Source: an uncultured bacterium (lineage in GTDB: Bacteria; Myxococcota_A; Bradymonadia; UBA7976; VGTA01). Taken from it: DNA of 64,000 nt. The stretch spans positions 1 to 64,000 of the forward strand of contig CALSSE010000001.1 of the NCBI GenBank assembly GCA_943788935.1, given 5' to 3'. The notes under the pieces were generated by a model. That model ran no database searches. It had not been told where the DNA came from and was given only the letters and a program-made list of their open reading frames with translations. Positions 34,571 to 42,745 of this stretch are shown here, one piece after another (the stretch's first letter is position 1; each line of letters opens with the position of its first letter). The position numbers and the translations under genes are program-made.

Positions 34571-35401
34571 ATGACTGAGGTGATAAGTTCTACTCATTCA
34601 GGTTCTAATGGGGCTATTGGAGTTCAAGTTGAGGGAGTCAATAAATTCTTTGGTGAGAACAAAGTACTTGAGGAGGTCAGTATTAAGATCCCTCCTGGCT
34701 CATTTCACGTACTTGTCGGTCCATCAGGGTGTGGTAAGACGACTCTTCTGAGGATGATTGGAGGATTAGAGCGCCCTACGTCCGGCGCTATCTTGTTTGG
34801 AGAGCCGAGCAGTAATCCTTCGATGGAGACCACACTGAGCTCTGGTTCACAGATGCCAAAAGAGCTCAGTTATGGCTTTCAAGAGCCTCGTCTTCTGCCA
34901 TGGCTCACGGTAAGTGATAATGTCGCTCTCCCCCTTGAGCTCGCGGGGGTGAGTCCATCGGTGATTCAGCCCAAGGTAGATGATGTTTTAGCTAAAGTGA
35001 GCCTCTCCCATGCAGCAGGTTTATACCCAAGGCAGCTCTCTGGGGGAATGAAGATGAGAGCAGCGATCGCCCGATCTCTTGTCACTGAGCCCAAGCTACT
35101 CCTCTTAGATGAACCTTTCGGAGCGCTCGATGAGATCACCAAGAATCGTTTAGATGATGAGCTATTAGAGTTATGGAAACAATATAAAATGACCGTTGTT
35201 CTCGTGACTCACTCGCTCTCTGAGGCGGTTTACTTGGCTCAATCTATTCATGTCCTCGCCCCTAATCCAGGACGAGTATTGGAGACTCTTGAGGTGAGCT
35301 TTGAAGAGCGTATGCCGGAGTTGAGGTTAACGACCCCATTTACTGAAACTGTCGCTAAGGCTCATCAAGTCCTCTTAAGAGCAGAGGAAAATACGGTATG
35401 A
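34571..35401 (+). CDS. nitrate/sulfonate/thiamine-precursor-type ABC transporter ATPase
   Basis: This cytoplasmic ATPase energises the permease encoded next. It has Walker A (VGPSGCGKTTLLRMIGG), a Q-loop (YGFQEPRLLPWLTV), the ABC signature (YPRQLSGGMKMRAAIARSL), Walker B (LLLLDEPFGALDE) and the H-loop (VLVTHSLSEAVYLA). The PFGALDE and LLPW features are those of the SsuB/TauB/ThiZ/NrtD group. I chose ATG 34571 because GGAGG sits ten bases upstream; a start at 34547 would add eight residues. Its stop overlaps the ATG of the fused permease (ATGA). No TPP riboswitch or other known leader RNA is visible ahead of it. Confidence 0.9.
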   Translation: MTEVISSTHSGSNGAIGVQVEGVNKFFGENKVLEEVSIKIPPGSFHVLVGPSGCGKTTLLRMIGGLERPTSGAILFGEPSSNPSMETTLSSGSQMPKELSYGFQEPRLLPWLTVSDNVALPLELAGVSPSVIQPKVDDVLAKVSLSHAAGLYPRQLSGGMKMRAAIARSLVTEPKLLLLDEPFGALDEITKNRLDDELLELWKQYKMTVVLVTHSLSEAVYLAQSIHVLAPNPGRVLETLEVSFEERMPELRLTTPFTETVAKAHQVLLRAEENTV

Positions 35402-37374
35402 ATAACTCGCAATCAGGACAGTCTCAAGTTGAACGGAAGACACTTAACCTCGCTCCCCTCATCGGTGCGGCTCTGTTTTGCATGATCTGGGAAGATCTAA
35501 TCATCCTCCTTGAGGTACCTATTTATGTGATCCCTGCTCCCAGCGATGTATTGGGTGTCGCTCTCGATAGTAGCACTCGAATGCTACTGTTTAATGCTAC
35601 GATACAAACAGGGTCAGCAGCGCTTCTCGGCTTCTTGATCGCAGTGGGTGTCGGCGTTCTGACAGGTACACTGCTCGCTTCAGTAAGAGTTTTGAGGGTC
35701 GGGGTGTACCCACTAGCGAACCTCTTACAGATGGTGCCGATCATTGCCATCGCCCCTCTCTTAAACATTTGGTTTGGTTACGGTGTTTTAGGAGTCGCCG
35801 CCTCCGCGACGATCGTCTCCATCTTCCCTATTATCGCAAACACTGTTGATGGACTTCGCTCTGTTGATCCACAGTTAATCGAGCTCTTTAATATTTATGG
35901 GGCGACTCCAAAGCAGCGGTGGCGAAGATTAGAGATTCCTGCCGCTCTCCCACAAATCTTTACCGGCTTTCGAGTCGCCGCTGGCTTAGCAGTGATCGGA
36001 GCGGTGGTCGGCGAGCTGGTGAGCGGAGTCTTAAAAGCGCCTCCGATTGGAGCGGTGATCGCCTCGAACCTTAGAACCGGTAAACTTGATATTGTCTTCG
36101 CAGCCATCGCTTGCTCAGCATTGGTCGGTTTCTCTCTCTTTGGTCTAGTCTCTTGGGCTGGTCAGACTTTGATGGGTCAATGGAATAGCACTCAGCAGAG
36201 AGATGAGCTAGATACAAAACTAAGCCCTCGTGCTCAGCGTCGAGAGCTCTTCTTGATCACTGGTATTCTCGCCACCGTCATCTTCCTCACCCTCTCGGCG
36301 GTGATGACCTCCTCTAAGGTTAGCCCTCTGAGCTCTGACTCTCACTCAGCGGCTCTCTCTAGCATAGAAGAGGGTCGTTTAGGAGAAGGGCGTTCAGTAG
36401 AGGAGAGTTCGGGAGAGGAGCGCTCGGGAGAGACTGACTCTCCGGTCAAGGTACGCTTACAACTCAATTGGATGCCAGAGCCAGAGTTCGGTGGTATATA
36501 CGAAGCCAAGAGACTCGGTCTTGATCGAGAAGAAGGGATAGACTTGCAGATCATTAGCGGTGGGCCAGGGACTCCGTCAGCACAGCTAGTTGCCCAACGT
36601 AAACTTGAATTTGGAGTGATGGATAGTACTCAAATCATGACGATGCGCGCTAAAGGAGCCCCTTTAGTCGGCATATATGCTACCTTTAAGACAGATCCGA
36701 GGGCGATCATTACCCATCTCAAAGGCGCTCCAGCATCACTGAGAGAGCTGTGGAAAAGCGATCGACTCTTAGCGGTGGAACCCGGCTCTTTATTTATGAA
36801 ATGGTTAAGCCATCACTACGGAGAGAGCGCGCTCACATGGGTGAGTACTCAAGGAGGGCTGACCCAGTTTAAACTAAACCCTGAGCTCTCCCAAGGCGTC
36901 TATATATTTTCGGAGCCCGTGACTCTCAAACTTGACCAAGTGGAGACCAAGATATTCCCGATCTCTGAGAGTGGGTTTAACCCATATGCGGTGCTAATCT
37001 CTACACATGAAGACATCATTAAACAACGACCTGAGCTGATTCGATCAATGTATAAGATCTTGCAAGAGGGGTGGGGCTCATATCTTAAGGATCCTGCGCC
37101 CACTAATCGTGTGTTGAGTCAACTAAACACCTCAATGTCATTTGAGGCCATGCAAATGGCGGTTGAATATGCAAAACCTTTCATACAGAGTGACCTCACT
37201 CATCAAGAGTCAAGCTCTGCGTCTAAACTTGGAGAGATGAGTCTTGAGAGGTGGAAGCGAATGAGCGGGCAATTACGGACTTTAAAGGTCTTGGAAGAGG
37301 ACCAAAAAGTTGATCCGAAGAGTTGCTTTTGGCGCCCTGTGACAGAGGAGGGAGAGGTTGTGAATCAAGACTAG
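35398..37374 (+). CDS. ABC permease fused to an NMT1/THI5-like substrate-binding domain
   Basis: Residues 1-265 form a BPD_transp_1 permease (six helices; the EAA-like loop IYGATPKQRWRRLEIPAALPQIFTGFRVAAGLAVIGAVVGEL). A seventh hydrophobic helix (LFLITGILATVIFLTLSAV, about 280-300) re-enters the membrane, and an acidic Ser/Glu linker carries an NMT1/THI5-like binding protein (LQLNWMPEPEFGGIYEAKRLGL, GGPGTPSAQLVAQRKLEFGVMDS). The binding domain would therefore be tethered on the periplasmic face instead of being free. Relatives bind pyrimidine precursors of thiamine, sulfonates, nitrate or riboflavin-like compounds; the exact ligand is undetermined. The stop codon lies within the first unit of a 26-bp tandem repeat. 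Confidence 0.88.
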   Translation: MNNSQSGQSQVERKTLNLAPLIGAALFCMIWEDLIILLEVPIYVIPAPSDVLGVALDSSTRMLLFNATIQTGSAALLGFLIAVGVGVLTGTLLASVRVLRVGVYPLANLLQMVPIIAIAPLLNIWFGYGVLGVAASATIVSIFPIIANTVDGLRSVDPQLIELFNIYGATPKQRWRRLEIPAALPQIFTGFRVAAGLAVIGAVVGELVSGVLKAPPIGAVIASNLRTGKLDIVFAAIACSALVGFSLFGLVSWAGQTLMGQWNSTQQRDELDTKLSPRAQRRELFLITGILATVIFLTLSAVMTSSKVSPLSSDSHSAALSSIEEGRLGEGRSVEESSGEERSGETDSPVKVRLQLNWMPEPEFGGIYEAKRLGLDREEGIDLQIISGGPGTPSAQLVAQRKLEFGVMDSTQIMTMRAKGAPLVGIYATFKTDPRAIITHLKGAPASLRELWKSDRLLAVEPGSLFMKWLSHHYGESALTWVSTQGGLTQFKLNPELSQGVYIFSEPVTLKLDQVETKIFPISESGFNPYAVLISTHEDIIKQRPELIRSMYKILQEGWGSYLKDPAPTNRVLSQLNTSMSFEAMQMAVEYAKPFIQSDLTHQESSSASKLGEMSLERWKRMSGQLRTLKVLEEDQKVDPKSCFWRPVTEEGEVVNQD

Positions 37375-37463
37375 GGCTGGCTCTCTGTCTGTCTGTGTAG
37401 GGCTGGCTCTCTGTTTGTCTGTGTAGGGCTGGTTCTCTGTCTGTCTCAGGGCTGGCTCTCTAG
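37372..37463 (+). repeat. 26-bp tandem repeat, about 3.6 copies, overlapping a stop codon
   Basis: Units starting TAGGGCTGGCTCTCTG occur at 37372, 37398 and 37424, with a shorter fourth from 37447. The TAG of the first unit is the stop codon of the ABC permease fusion. The inner part is CTGT/CTCT-rich. Confidence 0.9.
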
Positions 37464-37686
37464 ATTCTTAGCGTAAGGAGCGCTCTTCAGAGGAGCTAAC
37501 AAAAAAAGAGTAATGGACACTTTTTTCTTGACGCTTGATGCCTCTTCATCTTTGGTACGGCATCTCTATAAACCTTGTCGTTTATAGAGCGAATCATCTC
37601 CGTAGAGATGAAAAAACTCCCATTCACCCTTTATCCAAACCTTCTCATACTTCGGATGTGATTTATGAGCCAAGGAGTTTAAAGCG
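37375..37686. other. intergenic region ahead of the acidic repeat protein
   Basis: This gap contains the 26-bp repeats, then an A-rich/T-rich arm pair (37502-37527, AAAAAAG with CTTTTTT) that could end ABC-operon transcription. Next come a possible -35 TTGACG at about 37530 and two stem-loops. A ribosome site AAGGAG follows at 37674-37679. Confidence 0.45.
37564..37610 (+). promoter_or_regulatory. two stem-loops with a shared alternative arm in a leader
   Basis: CTCTATAAAC (37564-37573) pairs perfectly with GTTTATAGAG (37580-37589). CATCTC (37595-37600) pairs with GAGATG (37605-37610) round a CGTA loop. A second CATCTC at 37561-37566 overlaps the first stem and could instead pair with the same GAGATG, so two exclusive foldings exist. 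That is an attenuator-like arrangement 76 bases before the next ATG. Confidence 0.4.
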
Positions 37687-38145
37687 ATGCTCACTGAATC
37701 AGCATTAACACTCGATCAGCGATCTTTCTCTAAATGTCTATATTTACCTATACAACGGCATAAGTCTATAGAAGGTCATCGAGACTCTATCATTACACTA
37801 TACTTCTCTACCATCCTAGATGATCTCTATGATGAGTCAGACTACAATGAAGATGAGTCAGACTACAATGAAGATGAGTCAGACTATAATGAAGATGAGT
37901 CAGACTATAATGAAGATGAGTCAGACTATAATGAAGATGAGTCAGACTATAATGAAGATGAGTCAGGCTATGATGAAGATGAATCAGGCTATGATGACTC
38001 CCATGAAGGAGATCGATATCAGCGGGAGAGAGATCAAAACGCCTATGATGAGCTTGATGATTATGAGGGAGACCTCTGTAACGATGATCAATACGAGACG
38101 GCTTTTGGCTTTGATGACGATCAAGAAGAAGAGGAAGATTATTAA
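37687..38145 (+). CDS. small acidic protein with SDYNEDE heptapeptide repeats, unknown function
   Basis: AAGGAG sits eight bases before the ATG, which supports translation. The 152-residue product has no signal peptide. An ordinary N-terminal 45 residues is followed by eight tandem heptads (six DESDYNE, then two DESGYD-type) and an acidic, Tyr-containing tail ending EEEEDY. Net charge is strongly negative. No known family is recognised. Regularly spaced Asp/Glu/Tyr could bind calcium or another cation, or a basic protein surface; both are guesses. It stands alone between the ABC operon and the tandem DUF1111 gene, with its own structured leader. The alternative forward frame across the repeats is a shadow. 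Confidence 0.6.
   Translation: MLTESALTLDQRSFSKCLYLPIQRHKSIEGHRDSIITLYFSTILDDLYDESDYNEDESDYNEDESDYNEDESDYNEDESDYNEDESDYNEDESGYDEDESGYDDSHEGDRYQRERDQNAYDELDDYEGDLCNDDQYETAFGFDDDQEEEEDY
37831..37998 (+). repeat. 21-bp coding repeat, eight copies
   Basis: Units of the type GATGAGTCAGACTACAATGA encode DESDYNE. Neighbouring copies differ at one or two positions, so the array expanded recently. Confidence 0.9.
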
Positions 38146-38232
38146 TTTAAGGCTCTTAATGACCTAGGAGTATTTCAGTCACTAGCGCTTGTCGATTGGC
38201 GATTGAACTCGTAAGATAAGGCCTCATCTTTC

Positions 38233-40677
38233 ATGGGGGTTATCGTGGACATTCTCTACTCGAAGGTCAGTGTATTTATAGCTAAAAGTATTGTTATATG
38301 TTGTTCCATATTATCAATATACTCTTGTGGAGATGAGAGGGCTGTTGACGCTCAAGTTGCTGAAGGGATTTTTGCTAACCAGGGTGAACCACGCCTGCTT
38401 CTAAGTGAAGAAGAGCGGGAGATCTTTAGAGCAGGTGAGGCGGTCGCAAAGCGTCGATTTGACCTCAATGACGGGTTAGGCCCCTACTTTAATGTCACTT
38501 TCTGTGGTGCCTGTCATGAAAAGCCTCATTTTGGGGGAGCAGCTGGTCATTATCGTGATTTTTACCTATATGGTGAGAGTCTTAGCGGTGGTGGTTTTAT
38601 CCCTAGTGGACCTCGCAGTGGTGTCTTAAGCACCTTTGAAGAACCTCAATTAGACCTTGAGGTCGGGTTAAGCGACCCGTCATTGGTTAAGATTAACCCA
38701 GAGCCAGCGGCTACGCTATACACTCGGCGTAACCCGATCCCATTCTTTGGGATCGGTCTGCTCGCTGAAATACCTGAAGAGGAGATCCTCTCCCGTGCAG
38801 ACCCCGATGACCTTGATGGAGATGGGGTGAGCGGGAGACCCAATTACGATCAAGGGTATGTCGGTCGCTTTGGGCTTAAGGCACAAACGGTCAGTATCGA
38901 GAACTTCATTCGAGGGCCACTGTTTAATCACTTAGGGATCACCTCTAACCCACTCTCTGCAGAGCTACAAGCCGCCCTCCCTGTTCCTTCTGTCGCTGAG
39001 GACCGGTTCGATACCCAGCAATTAGAACTCTCCGCTCAGGGATTTCATCTTCGTGATCAGGGAGAAGGAGAGCCATCTGAGAGACCGCTCTTAGAGACGC
39101 TACACTTTCATCAAGCAGCGGCTCCGTCTGAGCCCTTAACCGATCATGATGATGTCCCTGATCCCGAGCTCTCAGAGAGAGATCTCTTCGCGCTCGTGAG
39201 CTGGGCTATGCTTTTAGCAGCTCCTACTCCAGATGCACTGAGCACAGAGGCAGAGTTAGGAGAGGGATTCTTCTACTCTATGAAGTGTGACCTCTGTCAT
39301 ACGCCTGGATTAAAAGGACCTCGAGGCGTGATCCCTGCCTATACGGATTTACTCCTCCACGATATGGGTGAAGAGCTCGCTGATGGGATCGTGATGGCGC
39401 TAGCTAGCGGCTCTGAATTTCGTACTCAGCCGCTGTGGGGAGTCAGCTCAACAGGCCCTTATCTCTATGATGGTAGGGCGGGAACTCTTGACGAAGCGGT
39501 CGCGCTCCATGGGGGAGAAGCCTCAGAGAGTCGTGACCTATATTTATCGGTGAGCAGTGATGAGCAGCTCGCGTTGATTAGTTTTTTAGAGAGCTTAGGG
39601 GGTAAGTCACAACAAACAGAAGGTTTAATTGCCCCTGAAGGATCGATTGAGGGGCCTGTGCGGGTGGGAGTACCTCTCATGACTCTTAACGATGAGTCAC
39701 AAAAGCGGTATCGGAGAGGTCAAGCCCTCTATGATCGTGATGTGAGCATCAGCAGTGGCTTGGGTCCAAAGTTTAACGGTGATAGCTGTCGCGGGTGTCA
39801 CTTTGATCCCATCGTGGGGGGCTCAGGTCCATCAGGCGTTGGGGCGGCGAGATTGTTTTCCGATGGTGATGAAGATAGCGTTGATGGTGAAGTGATGAGG
39901 CGTTTCCTTAGCGGTCATGGCCGACCTGTCTCAATCCCTGTAGATGAAGAGGGAGAATTGGTCGGATATACTGAGATTCGTCAAGCATTACCTACTTTTG
40001 GTCTAGGAATTATCGCCGCTATTCCTGAAGAGATGATCGTCGCGCTCGAGGATCCAGATGATCTTGATCAAGATGGAGTCCGCGGTGTGGCGAGACGTCT
40101 CGCAGATGGCTCTATAGGTCGTTATGGTTGGAGAGCGCAAATCGCTAGCCTCGACAACTTTATCGCTGACGCTCTCGCTGTGGAGTTGGGGATGACTATT
40201 CCTGATGAGCTCCAGCTGAGCGCTGCGATTTATGAAGATGATGATAAGACTCCCGACCCCGAAGTTAGCGTCGAAGAGTTTGATGATTTGTCACATTTTA
40301 TTCATCTGTTAGCGCCTCCCATTAAAGAGGCTCCCAATCATATCAGCGAAGATATTGAGCGAGGTAGTGAACTCTTTGAAGAGATTGGTTGCGCGACTTG
40401 TCACGTCCCCAAAATCGACCCTACCCAATCACGGGCAGCCTACACTGACCTATTGCTACATGCCATCCAACCAGAAGAGGTGAGACAACGATCATTTAGA
40501 ACCCCTCCTCTGTGGGCTCTCTCTGAGACCGGTACCTATTGGCATGATGGACGAGCAGATCATATTATTGAAGCTGTCGAATTACACCGAGGAGAGGCCA
40601 CTAACAGCTACAACTCTTGGCGAGCTCTTGCGGAGGAGGAGCGCCAACAGGTGCTCCTCTTCTTAGAGTATTTATGA
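38233..40677 (+). CDS. four-heme lipoprotein made of two DUF1111 (di-heme oxidoreductase) halves
   Basis: The signal ends ILSIYSC (Cys32). Residues about 55-465 and 475-814 are two copies of the DUF1111 'thiol oxidoreductase' / DiHOOR domain. Both contain GLGP.FN followed by a first heme site (FCGACHE at 91-95; SCRGCH in the second half), an FGxGxxAxIPEE motif, DPDDLDxDGV, and a second heme site (CDLCH; CATCH). Four c-type hemes are therefore predicted in one chain, where family members normally have two. The family is thought to be periplasmic and redox-active, but its reaction is unsettled. It follows the acidic repeat protein by 87 bases and is convergent with the coiled-coil gene. Confidence 0.85.
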   Translation: MGVIVDILYSKVSVFIAKSIVICCSILSIYSCGDERAVDAQVAEGIFANQGEPRLLLSEEEREIFRAGEAVAKRRFDLNDGLGPYFNVTFCGACHEKPHFGGAAGHYRDFYLYGESLSGGGFIPSGPRSGVLSTFEEPQLDLEVGLSDPSLVKINPEPAATLYTRRNPIPFFGIGLLAEIPEEEILSRADPDDLDGDGVSGRPNYDQGYVGRFGLKAQTVSIENFIRGPLFNHLGITSNPLSAELQAALPVPSVAEDRFDTQQLELSAQGFHLRDQGEGEPSERPLLETLHFHQAAAPSEPLTDHDDVPDPELSERDLFALVSWAMLLAAPTPDALSTEAELGEGFFYSMKCDLCHTPGLKGPRGVIPAYTDLLLHDMGEELADGIVMALASGSEFRTQPLWGVSSTGPYLYDGRAGTLDEAVALHGGEASESRDLYLSVSSDEQLALISFLESLGGKSQQTEGLIAPEGSIEGPVRVGVPLMTLNDESQKRYRRGQALYDRDVSISSGLGPKFNGDSCRGCHFDPIVGGSGPSGVGAARLFSDGDEDSVDGEVMRRFLSGHGRPVSIPVDEEGELVGYTEIRQALPTFGLGIIAAIPEEMIVALEDPDDLDQDGVRGVARRLADGSIGRYGWRAQIASLDNFIADALAVELGMTIPDELQLSAAIYEDDDKTPDPEVSVEEFDDLSHFIHLLAPPIKEAPNHISEDIERGSELFEEIGCATCHVPKIDPTQSRAAYTDLLLHAIQPEEVRQRSFRTPPLWALSETGTYWHDGRADHIIEAVELHRGEATNSYNSWRALAEEERQQVLLFLEYL

Positions 40678-40690
40678 GTGTCCTCTCCCC

Positions 40691-40743
40691 AAGAGGTGGT
40701 GGAGCGCTTGATACAATGTATTCAGTAAACCGCTAACCCTCTT
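40691..40743. terminator. structured region between convergent genes
   Basis: AAGAGGT (40691-40697) can pair with ACCCTCTT (40736-40743) with a one-base bulge. Inner arms GAGCG/CGCT and ATAC/GTAT add to it. It lies across the 3' ends of the DUF1111 and coiled-coil genes and may end both transcripts. Confidence 0.3.
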
Positions 40744-41326
40744 GGTTGGTAGATTCAGACTTCAGAGTCCCTGTTGGTGAAGAATCGTCCATCCCATTTG
40801 CTCTATTCTCTTGAGTTGCCTCATCACTCGGCGTTACCTCATCTCCCCATCTCAACTTTGCCTCTGTGACTACTTTAGGTTTTACCCCAAATTGGCTCTC
40901 TGCTTTTGGCTCAAGTTTAATCGTTGTCTTGAGCTCAATCGAGAGCTGAGAGAGGAGCTTAACCAGCTCACTTTGGAGATCGACACGCTCTACGAGGCGC
41001 TTCACCTCTGACCTCACCTGTTCCACGCCCTCTGCTCTGAGCTCTTCAACCCTCTGGCTTACTTTACCGATGACTTCTCCAGGACTCACTCTGAGTGAAT
41101 TAATCGCGCGTCTTACTCCCTTTACTCGCTTTCCTTCTTTGACTCCTCTTGATGGCTGAGCGTGTTCACCCCTTTGAGAATCTGCATAACTGGTGAGCTC
41201 ATCACTAGCGTCAAGTCGATTAAGGAGGGCCTCTCTGAGACTCTGTGGGAGTGAGTCTAGCTGTTTAATCGCCTCTCTGACCCTCACTTGGTCTGTGAGG
41301 TCGGCGTCTTTATCTTTAGATGACAT
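40733..41326 (-). CDS. uncharacterised charged helical protein
   Basis: This is a 197-residue cytoplasmic-looking protein without signal or membrane helix. It has three parts: an N-terminal helical stretch (VRVREAIKQLDSLPQSLREALLNRL), a basic linker, then an amphipathic region with heptad-like spacing (KVSQRVEELRAEGVEQVRSEVKRLVERVDLQSELVKLLSQL) resembling a coiled coil. An acidic disordered tail follows. No family is recognised. Its start is three bases from the stop of the TPR gene upstream, so the two are almost certainly one operon, itself 28 bases behind a flagellin. A structural or adaptor role with the TPR protein is inference. Confidence 0.65.
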   Translation of the reverse strand: MSSKDKDADLTDQVRVREAIKQLDSLPQSLREALLNRLDASDELTSYADSQRGEHAQPSRGVKEGKRVKGVRRAINSLRVSPGEVIGKVSQRVEELRAEGVEQVRSEVKRLVERVDLQSELVKLLSQLSIELKTTIKLEPKAESQFGVKPKVVTEAKLRWGDEVTPSDEATQENRANGMDDSSPTGTLKSESTNQEG

Positions 41327-41328
41327 CT

Positions 41329-42717
41329 CTACAGCGCCTCAATGGCTCGCTCCGCTTGACGGAACAGATGAGAGCTGGCTTGTCCTTCTTGAGGCCTAGT
41401 GAGGTCTCTGAGCTTTTGGTAATGCTTCAGTGCGCGCTGAGATTGATGCATAGCGCTCGCTGTGACCGCTAGATCAAGATGAATATGTGGATAATTTAGA
41501 CCCTCACTTGCTAAACTAAGAGCTTGATAAGCTTCTCCATATCGCTCTAAGCCTAACAGGGCTCTCCCCTTAGCATGCATCAAGAGAGGATCCAAGGCAG
41601 GAGGTGACTCTCCCTTGTCCTTAGTAGAGCTCTCAAGATATTGATCGATCGATCTTAAGCAGTCATGAAAACGGCCTTCTTTGAGCGAAAGTCGTACTTG
41701 AGGTAGCAGGGTTTTCAAAGAGAGGCGCTTGGCGTCTCTTGAGCGCTTATGCTGTAGATGACTTAACACCGCCATCCCCCTCAACATCGCCGATTTTTCA
41801 TCGATCATTAGACCGCGCTCAGCAAAGGTTTGAGCTTCAAAAAAGTGTCCAACGAGATAGGCGCTAACCGCTGCATAATAGCATAGCTGTATCTTCATCG
41901 ACGCTGGGGTTTCTCGAGAGGCAAGCTCTGCATAGATCTTCTCAGCTTTAGCATATCTCCTCTCGGCAAAATGTTGATCAGCCTCAGCGAGGAGCTGACT
42001 CAATGTGCTTTGTCTTACGATCGTTGGCGTCTCGGAGAGGCTATCGGTTTGTACATTATCTTCATCAGTATCGGTATCAATGAGGACGACTTCACTGGCG
42101 CGTAGCCGACTCAATGAGCCTTTCGCCTCACTGATCCATCGTTCTTTTGAAGGTCTCTTCTCTTGTTCAATATACTCTTGATAAAGTTCAATCGCTCCTT
42201 TGGGGTCACCCACCAAATCTAAAGTTTTTGCCAAACCAAAAACACCACTGAGTCGGTCTTCTCCGGAGGAGAGATTTAAAAACACTTCATATCCCTCGAT
42301 CGCCTCACGATAGCGTTTAAGTTTTCTGAGAGTGAAGGCTAATAAATATAGGTTCTTGCTTGATTTAGGGGATAACTCTACGAGAGTACGCAGGTGGGTC
42401 AACGCCTCTTGGTATTGACCTAAGCGTAAGAGATAGCGACTGAGACTTTGTAGTAGTTTTTGATCGGAAGGTGTCTTCTCTAACTGTAGCCTCAACTCGA
42501 TCACTTTGGACTCGACCAACAGGCGTTTAGACTGAGCAGGGGTTGCGCTCTCGATCTCTCTCTTATTGGATTCAGAGCTCTTGGGAGTAGATTTAGGCTG
42601 TGAATGGGCGAGAGGAGGAAAGGGTGATACACCAATACAGAGGAGGGCAACAGTCACCTGAGTTAGCCCTCGTCTACACCGATTGTTACAGAGTGACATC
42701 GAGCTTTTCCTATTCAT
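41329..42717 (-). CDS. exported tetratricopeptide-repeat protein
   Basis: A hydrophobic N-terminal segment (VTVALLCIGVSPFPPLAHS) suggests export. TPR-like helical pairs follow: PSDQKLLQSLSRYLLRLGQYQEALTHL, SKNLYLLAFTLRKLKRYREAIEGY and LSGVFGLAKTLDLVGDPKGAIELY, and later FAERRYAKAEKIYAEL and ALLGLERYGEAYQAL. There are about eight units in two blocks, separated by an acidic linker near 195. TPR proteins act as scaffolds for protein complexes. Being 28 bases downstream of a flagellin gene and coupled to the coiled-coil gene, it might serve the flagellum or cell envelope. That is context only. Confidence 0.75.
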   Translation of the reverse strand: MNRKSSMSLCNNRCRRGLTQVTVALLCIGVSPFPPLAHSQPKSTPKSSESNKREIESATPAQSKRLLVESKVIELRLQLEKTPSDQKLLQSLSRYLLRLGQYQEALTHLRTLVELSPKSSKNLYLLAFTLRKLKRYREAIEGYEVFLNLSSGEDRLSGVFGLAKTLDLVGDPKGAIELYQEYIEQEKRPSKERWISEAKGSLSRLRASEVVLIDTDTDEDNVQTDSLSETPTIVRQSTLSQLLAEADQHFAERRYAKAEKIYAELASRETPASMKIQLCYYAAVSAYLVGHFFEAQTFAERGLMIDEKSAMLRGMAVLSHLQHKRSRDAKRLSLKTLLPQVRLSLKEGRFHDCLRSIDQYLESSTKDKGESPPALDPLLMHAKGRALLGLERYGEAYQALSLASEGLNYPHIHLDLAVTASAMHQSQRALKHYQKLRDLTRPQEGQASSHLFRQAERAIEAL

Positions 42718-42745
42718 ATTTAAGGCCTTTGGCTTCCCCTAAAAA

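Noticed and set aside
35398..37374. Fusion caused by a sequencing error between permease and binding protein
   Set aside because: The frame is continuous, with a plausible extra membrane helix and linker; no stop or start of a separate signal peptide with ribosome site is lost at the junction.
37820..38167. Second forward frame (MKMSQTI repeats) over the acidic protein
   Set aside because: Shadow of the 21-bp repeat; lacks a ribosome site, whereas the acidic frame has AAGGAG.
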